From Clostridiales bacterium (GTDB lineage Bacteria; Bacillota; Clostridia; Lachnospirales; Lachnospiraceae): DNA of 12,580 nucleotides. This document shows, one piece after another, positions 7,086 to 12,580 of this stretch. Made by a program: the position numbers and the translations under genes. The DNA lies in assembly GCA_029267975.1 (NCBI GenBank), contig JAJUHH010000041.1, forward strand, positions 1 to 12,580, written 5' to 3'. Every line of letters starts with the position of its first letter. Within the stretch, counting starts at the first letter, position 1. The notes under the pieces were generated by a model. The model had not been told where the DNA came from and did not search any database. It saw nothing but the letters and a program-made list of their open reading frames with translations.

Positions 7086-7964
7086 TCAAACGACTTCCGG
7101 CTTACTCATCACTTTTCTGCTGATCAGAATAAAGCTAAAGCTGATGACAAATATAACCAAGGAAACAGCGCTGCCATATCCGTATTTGTAGACCTCAAAG
7201 GTTTTGTTATACATATAGGTTGCCATAAGCTCTGTCGCATGGGCCGGACCTCCCTTGGTCATGACAAATACTAAGTCAAAGGTTCTCATACTGCCTGCTA
7301 TGCAGAGTACGACGGCAGCCATAATAGAATCCCATATCATAGGAATTGTGATTCTGATTAACTTATTTAGCTCCCCTGCGCCATCAATGTCTGCCGCCTC
7401 GATGATTTCTGTGGGTATATTCTGCAGGGCTGCCAGAAATATAATCATATAAAAACCTATAAACTGCCATATGATCACTACACTGATGGTGTACATGGCA
7501 ATCTTTGGATTACCCAACCAGTCCTGTCCCAAGCGTTCAAGGCCAATCAGCTTCAGGAATTGATTCAGGATACCAACCTGGGCATTGAGAATGGTGGACC
7601 AGAGTAAGCCTACGACAACCGTTGATAATATCATTGGTAGAAAGAATATGGTACGAAAAAAGCTTGAGCTTTTTAATTTTTTGTTCAATACAATAGCAAT
7701 GACTAAGCCAATGGGGATCTGCCCAAACACGGAGGCAACCACAATGTATAAATTGTTCTGAAAAGCAGACCAAAATACTTTATCTGTCAGGATATCCACA
7801 AAGTTCTCAAATCCAATATAGATTGGCTCACCCAGTCCGTTCCATTGAAAGAAGCCATAATAAAAGGATCTTAGAATGGGCATGACAACGATGACACAAA
7901 AGATGAGAAGGGCAGGTAATAAACCAAGTATAATGGTTCTTTTATTCTTAAAAATTATGTCCAA
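7086..7964 (-). CDS. CUT1 sugar ABC transporter permease, MalF type, TTG start
   Basis: This is the 292-residue MalF-like partner subunit. It has six predicted membrane segments, the first at about residues 11-30. The EAA loop is EAADIDGAGELNKLIRITIP (189-208), followed by the MalF-family TKGGPAHATELMATYMY segment (236-252), which faces the substrate side. The start is TTG at 7962-7964 (MDIIFKNKRT), supported by AGAGGAG with AGGAG at 7974-7978, 9 nt upstream. The next in-frame ATG is at residue 28, inside the first membrane segment, so it is unsuitable. The gene lies 130 nt after the binding-protein gene, with a strong stem-loop between them, and is followed tightly by the MalG-like gene. The rarer start codon may help to keep permease synthesis below that of the binding protein. 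Confidence 0.93.
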   Translation of the reverse strand: MDIIFKNKRTIILGLLPALLIFCVIVVMPILRSFYYGFFQWNGLGEPIYIGFENFVDILTDKVFWSAFQNNLYIVVASVFGQIPIGLVIAIVLNKKLKSSSFFRTIFFLPMILSTVVVGLLWSTILNAQVGILNQFLKLIGLERLGQDWLGNPKIAMYTISVVIIWQFIGFYMIIFLAALQNIPTEIIEAADIDGAGELNKLIRITIPMIWDSIMAAVVLCIAGSMRTFDLVFVMTKGGPAHATELMATYMYNKTFEVYKYGYGSAVSLVIFVISFSFILISRKVMSKPEVV

Positions 7965-8018
7965 CTTGTTTAACTCCTCTCAAAAAAAGGTTTACAGCAA
8001 TGTTATCTATCCCTTTAT

Positions 8019-8076
8019 GCTGCTGTGGCACATTCGGGGAACCAGTGCCAAAGCACCCCAAATGCGCCACAGCAGC
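8019..8076 (-). other. Intercistronic 21-bp stem-loop after the binding-protein gene
   Basis: The arms at 8019-8039 and 8056-8076 pair over all 21 positions as minus-strand RNA, 19 Watson-Crick pairs plus two G-U wobbles, around a 16-nt loop. The 11 outer pairs (GCTGCTGTGGC) are perfect. On the plus strand the two wobbles would be A-C mismatches, so the fold favours the operon transcript. No U-run follows at once (the next bases read AUAAAGGG), so full termination is unlikely. It sits 18 nt after the binding-protein stop codon. A 3' cap that protects the upstream mRNA, or partial attenuation before the permease genes, is the natural reading, as known for malE-malF type junctions. Confidence 0.85.
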
Positions 8077-8094
8077 TTACCGTTATTTGTGGAT

Positions 8095-9453
8095 CTATTC
8101 TACTGCTTTTTGCAATTCAGCAGCCAAGTCCTCCGGTGTTTGAGATCCGATCATAATTCCCTGTAATCCGTTATTTACGATGTCAGTTAACTCTGAATTC
8201 ATAGCGGAGTCATAAACTGCTACCAATGGATACTTCTTGATTAAAGCCAGCATTTTATTGTACAAGGGATCCATTTCACTCTCATTGATGACAACCGTCT
8301 TAGAGGAGACCGGAATATTATAAGCCGCATACATGATCTGTGATTCCTCATTTGTTAAGAAATGGATTAATTCCTCAATCGCTGCCTGCTGCTCGGGAGT
8401 TACCTTTGCACTCATGACAATACCGGTACTGCTAACACCTGACATTGTGTTGGGATCCCCCTTGCCCCTTTCAAATCCCGGCAATATGGTCATCTCAATA
8501 TTTGCCTTTAATTCTTCCGGGGCATTTTTGATCATATCAGGCAGAATCCAGGAACCGCCGATCATCATGGCTGCTTCTCCCTTGTAGAAGTAGCTTCTAA
8601 CTTCAACCTCGTCTATGGTATTGTAGTCCTTGTTAAAGGCTCCCACATCCGTTAGTTCCTTCAGTTTCGATAAGGCATCTATGAATTCAGGATCCGTGAA
8701 TTTGCTGCCTGAATTGCTTAAGGCACGATCCAGCCATTCACTGCCGGTTACACGGTTCGCCAGACAGCTGAAGATGGTTGACTGTGCAGGCCATTTTGCT
8801 TTGTTGCCTAAGGCAATGGGAATGATGCCCTTATCCTTAAACACCTTAATTGCATTTAATAATTCAGCATAACTCGTCGGATAAGTTACATTATATTGCT
8901 CGAACAAGGCCTTATTATAGTAAACAATGGATGTAATTGATACTCCTAAGCCGGCGGAATAGGTTTTGCCGTCTACAGTGAACTCATCCAGAGCTCTGCT
9001 GACAAAGGAGTCCCGCCATTCAGTATTAGCTTCTAAATAACCGTTAATATCCTTCAAAAGAGATGCGGAGGCAAATTCCTGTGTCATGGCATTGGGCCAG
9101 ATCAAGAAGGCTTCCGGCAATTCTCCTCCTGCCGCTTCTGTTTTTAGTTTTGTCTGATACTGATCTCTTGGCATTTTCTGTTCATCAATTTCGTATTCCG
9201 GATGTAAAGCCCTGAAATCAGCCATTCTTTTTTCCATAAACTCTGCTCTCTGATCTGCTCCCACAAAGGAATGCCACAAAGAGAACTTTACCTTTTCCAC
9301 AGGTTGCTCCTGCTTATCCTCAACCTTTGCTGTCGGCTCGGTTTTATTCGAAGTCACCGGCTCGGTCTTTGATTCCGGTGCCTTAGCACTGCAGCCTGCC
9401 AATGTGAACAGCAAACACCCCATAAGAATAACGCTTAAGATACGTTTCAACAT
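8095..9453 (-). CDS. Sugar-binding lipoprotein of the ABC importer (SBP_bac_1 family)
   Basis: This 452-residue extracellular solute-binding protein captures the sugar and delivers it to the two permeases encoded next. The N-terminus MLKRILSVILMGCLLFTLAGC is a lipoprotein signal peptide with lipobox LAGC; C21 would be lipid-modified and anchored outside the membrane. A charged linker with two KTEP repeats spans about residues 22-52. The mature domain starts with VKFSLWHSFVGADQRAEF and contains family features such as the segment FYKGEAAMMIGGSWILPDM and a region near VSSTGIVMSAKVTPEQQAA. The RBS AGGAGGG lies just before the ATG, below a regulated promoter. It is likely the most abundant product of the operon, helped by the stem-loop after its stop codon. 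The ligand is unknown from sequence; an aldobionic acid or beta-disaccharide is inferred from the enzymes downstream. Confidence 0.93.
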   Translation of the reverse strand: MLKRILSVILMGCLLFTLAGCSAKAPESKTEPVTSNKTEPTAKVEDKQEQPVEKVKFSLWHSFVGADQRAEFMEKRMADFRALHPEYEIDEQKMPRDQYQTKLKTEAAGGELPEAFLIWPNAMTQEFASASLLKDINGYLEANTEWRDSFVSRALDEFTVDGKTYSAGLGVSITSIVYYNKALFEQYNVTYPTSYAELLNAIKVFKDKGIIPIALGNKAKWPAQSTIFSCLANRVTGSEWLDRALSNSGSKFTDPEFIDALSKLKELTDVGAFNKDYNTIDEVEVRSYFYKGEAAMMIGGSWILPDMIKNAPEELKANIEMTILPGFERGKGDPNTMSGVSSTGIVMSAKVTPEQQAAIEELIHFLTNEESQIMYAAYNIPVSSKTVVINESEMDPLYNKMLALIKKYPLVAVYDSAMNSELTDIVNNGLQGIMIGSQTPEDLAAELQKAVE

Positions 9454-9483
9454 ATTTCCCTCCTACTTTACCTTGGTTTATTG

Positions 9484-9498
9484 GGTAAGCGCTTTACC
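9484..9498. promoter_or_regulatory. LacI/CcpA-like operator at the importer promoter start
   Basis: GGTAAGCGCTTTACC is a near-palindrome with the perfect core AAGCGCTT (9488-9495), typical of LacI/GalR-family operators including the CcpA catabolite site. It departs from the usual cre consensus at the outer positions, so a local LacI-type repressor is also possible. It lies just downstream of the predicted transcription start (about 9499), a place where a bound protein would block transcription. This suggests shut-off when preferred sugars are present. Confidence 0.6.
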
Positions 9499-9505
9499 TG
9501 TGCCT

Positions 9506-9534
9506 ATTATAGCAAGATACTCCGGGAATAAAAA
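9506..9534 (-). promoter_or_regulatory. Importer operon promoter: extended -10, weak -35
   Basis: TATAAT (9506-9511) is preceded by TGC (9512-9514), making an extended -10. The hexamer 17 nt upstream (9529-9534, TTTTTA on the minus strand) is a poor -35. Such promoters usually need an activator. Transcription would begin near 9499, about 46 nt before the binding-protein start codon. Confidence 0.65.
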
Positions 9535-9543
9535 TCCACATAA

Positions 9544-9575
9544 CTTTGATATTATCCAATATTCTTTGATGTTAT
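9544..9575 (-). promoter_or_regulatory. Paired 12-nt direct repeats, likely response-regulator sites
   Basis: On the minus strand ATAACATCAAAG (9564-9575) and ATAATATCAAAG (9544-9555) are direct repeats with one difference, starting exactly 20 nt apart, close to two helical turns. They cover about -45 to -76 relative to the predicted start, directly above the weak -35. AraC-family regulators with two helix-turn-helix motifs often bind such repeats. The upstream copy overlaps the stop codon of the AraC-type regulator itself. Confidence 0.6.
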
Positions 9576-10636
9576 TTCTTAATCCCTATGTACTTCATGG
9601 GAGACACTCCCACCAGCTTTTTAAAGACGATGCTAAAGTACTTATAATCGTTGTAGCCTACCAGATCAGCCACCTCATAGATTTTATATTTGCTCTGGTC
9701 CAGGAGTTCTTTGGCCTTCTCAATCCTCTTTCTGTTCAGATAATCGGTAAAGCTTTCCCCCATGCTCTTTTTGAAGACATGACTGAAGTAATTACTGCTT
9801 AGGGCTGCCGCCTCCGCTACCATCTCCGTATTGATATATTCCTTATAATGCTTATCAATATAGTCAATGGCCAGGCGGATTGCTGCATGATTATTATTCT
9901 CTTTATTGTCCAGGATCCAGGTGATCATCTTATTATTAAAATCATTCAGCCATTCAATCAGTTCCCTGGGATTGGTGTAGCTTAAAATAATTGGATATAC
10001 ATTCCGGTATGGTTGAAAGAATTCCGTATCGGTATTAAAACCGGAATCCTTCAGCATGCTTAAAAAGGTTATGACAATCTGAGCACATAATTTCTGAAAG
10101 TGATCGATCGGTACTTTCTTTCTGACAAATTCATTGACGATTCTAAGCAGATAGGTTTTGCTGTCATCATAGTCCCCCACCTTCACGGCATTGAAATACT
10201 GTTCAAGAGCGGTATTCATCTCTTTATAGCGTTCCACCATCAGACTATCCTGGTATAGTTCCTCCTGCATCTTATCAATGACTTTTCCCAATACATTTTC
10301 TAATTCCTCTGCTACCACCGGTTTGATCAGATAATCTACTGCCCCATATTTCAGCGCTTCTCTGGCATAAGAAAATTCTGAATGTCCACTTAAGATGACA
10401 ACCTTAATATCGGGCATCTTCTCCTTCATTTGCTTCATAAGCTCCAAGCCATTCATCTTAGGCATTCTCACATCTGTCAGAACAATATGTGGGTGCCAGA
10501 TCTCACACAGCTCCAAGGCTTCGATCCCATCCTTGGCTGCACCAACCACAGAGATGCCCATCTTATCCCACTGCATGGTCCTGGTCAATCCATCCCGAAT
10601 TACTTTTTCATCATCCACAATCAATAGCTTAATCAT
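9572..10636 (-). CDS. AraC-type response regulator, YesN family
   Basis: This 354-residue protein activates transcription once phosphorylated by its partner kinase. Residues 1-120 form a CheY-like receiver with acidic D8 and D9, phospho-acceptor D55 (IVLTDVRMPKMNG), S83 (VVILSGHSEF) and K105 (DYLIKP). A linker of about 120 residues with helical and coiled character follows. The C-terminus (251-352) is an AraC/XylS DNA-binding domain with two helix-turn-helix units: EMVAEAAALSSNYFSHVFKK, then a second ending YNDYKYFSIVFKKLVGVSPM. The ATG overlaps the kinase stop by 8 nt (ATGATTAA) with GAGGGG just upstream, so translation is coupled. Its obvious target is the importer promoter 60-70 nt downstream of its own gene, where paired direct repeats occur. 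Feedback on its own gene is not evident from the sequence. Confidence 0.93.
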   Translation of the reverse strand: MIKLLIVDDEKVIRDGLTRTMQWDKMGISVVGAAKDGIEALELCEIWHPHIVLTDVRMPKMNGLELMKQMKEKMPDIKVVILSGHSEFSYAREALKYGAVDYLIKPVVAEELENVLGKVIDKMQEELYQDSLMVERYKEMNTALEQYFNAVKVGDYDDSKTYLLRIVNEFVRKKVPIDHFQKLCAQIVITFLSMLKDSGFNTDTEFFQPYRNVYPIILSYTNPRELIEWLNDFNNKMITWILDNKENNNHAAIRLAIDYIDKHYKEYINTEMVAEAAALSSNYFSHVFKKSMGESFTDYLNRKRIEKAKELLDQSKYKIYEVADLVGYNDYKYFSIVFKKLVGVSPMKYIGIKK

Positions 10637-12383
10637 TCTTATTCCCCTCTTTTTGCAGCTTTGGTATTCTGACTGTAACGCAGGTCCCCCGGTTTACTTC
10701 ACTTTCTATGCTGAGCCCATAGCTTTCCCCGTAATAGATCTTAATCCGGTCCTGAACGTTTTTTACCCCGTAACTGTCATGCCGATAATCCTCATCTAAA
10801 AGCGTCTCCAGGCGACTGCTCTCAATTCCTTTCCCATTATCCTTTACATCAAAAATGATATCATTCCCCTCTTCTCTTCCTGATATTTCAATCCGTCCTC
10901 CGGCTTCCATCTCAGCAATCCCATGCAGGAGCGCATTTTCCACCAGGGGCTGAAGGAGCAATTTGATTAGTCTGTATTGGTATAGCCCTTCCTCAACCTG
11001 AATCAGGATCTCCGGTTTCTCGTCATAGCGCAGAAGCTGAATATAGAGATAGCTTTTTAAGTGCTCGATTTCCTTTCCGACTGTCGTGACCTCTCTCCCC
11101 TTATTCAGTCCCAGCTTGAAGAAATTAGATAAATTTAAGATAATCTCCTCTGTCATGGGTGCATCCTCCATCCTGGAGGACCAGTAGGCAATATCTAAGG
11201 TATTGTATAAGAAATGTGGATTGATCTGGGATTGCAGTGCCTCAAGCTCTGCCTCTTTCTTCTTGATTTTGGTCAGATATACTTCTTCAATCAGTTCTCT
11301 CAGCCGATTAACCATCTGATTAAAGCTTCTGCTCAGCTGTCCGATCTCATCTTCTCTCTCACTGTCCACGATTACGTTAAAGTCCCCCTTTTCCACCTGC
11401 TTCATAAATCCAGTCAGGGTACTTAAAGGGTTAGAGATCCGTGTTGATACAATGTAAAAGAACAATAAAGATATGAGTATGGCGATCAGGGTAAGAAAAA
11501 CGGTCAGGTTTCTTGCGGAATCCACCTTGTACATGAGTTCCTTATAGGGAACCTGACCAAGATAAATCATGTTGTGCTGATCCGATTGATAAAAGGTGAT
11601 CAGAACATTCCTGCCATCAATCCTTTCCTTGTAATAGCCTTCCTTCTTGTCAAAGATGGTACGATTGTAGCCCATAGCATCTAAATTGCTGCCAATCTGC
11701 TTTTTGTCAGAATGGGAGATCACAAGACCCTTTTTGTCTGTAATAAAGAAATATCCGGTCTTTCCCAGTACGATATCCTTATAGATGCTGTTGACTACAT
11801 TTTCACTGATATCTATTCTTAAGGTACCTAAACGATTCTGAAAATCATTGATGTCCTTTATTTGCCGATAAAAGGACATGATATATTGCTCCCCCAGGGT
11901 ATAATAATACCTTCTGTAGGTTGCTGTAAGCAGGAAGGTACCATCCTCCGGCACCTCAACCTCAGCTGCCTCAGCTGCATTCATAATATAAGAGGAGCCT
12001 GCAGATTCAAATTTTAGATTATTGTTCCCATAGATATTGATTGCTGCGATGAAGGATTTCGAATTTGTGAGATTAGCATATTCCTCATTGATTCGAATGA
12101 GCAGCTCTGTGGATTGATCAGATTCTGCTACCTTAAGCTTAAGAAATTTTCTGACTTCATTATTGGCTATGGTATATTTGGAAATGTCGGAGGAATTTCC
12201 ATAGATGGTATTCATATTCTTGTCAATTTGCTTTAAGGTCTCAACTGTAGTCTCACTGACCTTGGTTTCAATCATATCCTTAATCCACATAAATGATATT
12301 ATCTCAATGGAAGTAATAATCACTATGGCCACGATGATAAAGGAAAGCGTCATTTCTGACCTTAAATGCTTCATCCTTAACAT
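10629..12383 (-). CDS. Sensor histidine kinase, YesM family (HAMP, His_kinase)
   Basis: This 584-residue membrane kinase pairs with the AraC-type regulator. Its layout is a first membrane helix (about 12-33), an extracellular sensor of about 250 residues that looks like a Cache domain (GKTGYFFITDKKGLVISHSD at 208-226 is the typical core), a second helix (about 292-313), HAMP (314-366) and a coiled segment. The LytS/YesM-type phospho-acceptor box QSQINPHFLYNTLDIAYWSS has H390. The ATP-binding part shows the N box QPLVENALLHG (478-488) and G box DNGKGIESS (515-523). The first ATG has AGGGGGA 7 nt upstream, so it is preferred over the ATG three codons later. Kinases of this family next to CUT1 importers usually sense sugars, either directly or through the binding protein; the ligand here is unknown. 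Confidence 0.93.
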   Translation of the reverse strand: MLRMKHLRSEMTLSFIIVAIVIITSIEIISFMWIKDMIETKVSETTVETLKQIDKNMNTIYGNSSDISKYTIANNEVRKFLKLKVAESDQSTELLIRINEEYANLTNSKSFIAAINIYGNNNLKFESAGSSYIMNAAEAAEVEVPEDGTFLLTATYRRYYYTLGEQYIMSFYRQIKDINDFQNRLGTLRIDISENVVNSIYKDIVLGKTGYFFITDKKGLVISHSDKKQIGSNLDAMGYNRTIFDKKEGYYKERIDGRNVLITFYQSDQHNMIYLGQVPYKELMYKVDSARNLTVFLTLIAILISLLFFYIVSTRISNPLSTLTGFMKQVEKGDFNVIVDSEREDEIGQLSRSFNQMVNRLRELIEEVYLTKIKKKEAELEALQSQINPHFLYNTLDIAYWSSRMEDAPMTEEIILNLSNFFKLGLNKGREVTTVGKEIEHLKSYLYIQLLRYDEKPEILIQVEEGLYQYRLIKLLLQPLVENALLHGIAEMEAGGRIEISGREEGNDIIFDVKDNGKGIESSRLETLLDEDYRHDSYGVKNVQDRIKIYYGESYGLSIESEVNRGTCVTVRIPKLQKEGNKND

Positions 12384-12421
12384 TTCAACATCCCCCTTGA
12401 TTATTTCACATACATAATTTC

Positions 12422-12450
12422 ATACTAGCATAGGACTTATTTTTCGTCAA
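12422..12450 (-). promoter_or_regulatory. Sigma-A promoter of the kinase-regulator pair
   Basis: On the minus strand TTGACG (12445-12450), a 17-nt spacer and TAGTAT (12422-12427) form a good promoter; the TGC just before the -10 makes it an extended type. Transcription would start near 12415, giving a short leader to the ATG at 12383. The remaining upstream 130 nt to the window end hold no ORF with a convincing start. Confidence 0.7.
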
Positions 12451-12580
12451 TTTATACTACCCTCCTGTTTTGAATCCCGGATACCCTGTGCAAGTTGAAT
12501 AGCCGATCAGCATAATACTTCTTTTCTACGTGCAAACTTTTATTGTATTAAGCATCCTGCCCGGAGAGCTTTTTGTCCTC

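Noticed and set aside
8019..8076. Intrinsic terminator
   Set aside because: The stem is strong but no U-tract follows at its 3' side on the minus strand, and the downstream genes clearly belong to the same operon.
9404..9802. Plus-strand ORF of 132 codons opposite the binding-protein start and the regulator end
   Set aside because: It spans two confident genes and a promoter region on the other strand, and shows no recognisable domain.
10395..10799. Plus-strand ORF of 134 codons
   Set aside because: It is antisense to the conserved receiver domain and the kinase C-terminus, whose motifs are intact.
12404..12448. Very short ORF with a TTG start after AGGAGGG upstream of the kinase gene
   Set aside because: It has only 14 codons, and the segment is better explained as the kinase promoter (TTGACG, 17 nt, TAGTAT).

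Overview
The window looks like part of a Gram-positive, low-to-medium GC anaerobic Firmicute, most likely a clostridium of the Lachnospiraceae type. The reasons are strong AGGAGG ribosome-binding sites throughout, a lipoprotein solute-binding protein, a CUT1 sugar ABC importer without its own ATPase, and a YesM/YesN-type two-component system placed directly before the importer. This assignment is an inference from gene style; there is no rRNA or marker gene here.

All supported genes lie on the minus strand, so read from high to low coordinates. A sigma-A-like promoter (12422-12450) precedes a sensor histidine kinase (10629-12383) and an overlapping AraC-type response regulator (9572-10636). 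A second promoter region follows (about 9484-9575). It carries a 12-nt direct repeat at 20-nt spacing, a poor -35, an extended -10 and a LacI/CcpA-like palindrome at the predicted transcription start. It drives a sugar-binding lipoprotein (8095-9453), two permeases (7086-7964 with a TTG start, and 6239-7072), an IlvD/Edd-family dehydratase (4470-6191) and a GH94 inverting phosphorylase (1850-4234). A 48-residue small ORF with a good ribosome-binding site (1609-1755) comes next. After a structured intergenic stretch lies the start of a GT4 glycosyltransferase that runs off the window edge (1-1133).

Working model: the sensor kinase detects an extracellular sugar or its binding-protein complex and the regulator activates the importer promoter. 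The imported compound is then split by phosphorolysis. The pairing of a GH94 enzyme with a sugar-acid dehydratase suggests an aldobionic acid such as cellobionate. This would give glucose 1-phosphate plus gluconate, and the dehydratase would convert gluconate to 2-keto-3-deoxygluconate. The GH94 protein has DWCDPMN at the catalytic site and an Arg/Lys pair (R614, K618) that fits cellobionic acid phosphorylase as I remember it. This is a hypothesis built on motifs and context, not a proven assignment.

The non-coding DNA is unusually rich in structure. It holds a 21-bp intercistronic stem-loop after the binding-protein gene, an 11-unit degenerate tandem array just upstream of the phosphorylase, and a perfect 12-bp inverted repeat that could cover the ribosome-binding site of the small ORF. 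It also holds a nested hairpin of about 173 nt between the small ORF and the glycosyltransferase. In several of these the odd base pairs become G-U wobbles only when read as minus-strand RNA, which is the direction of transcription.
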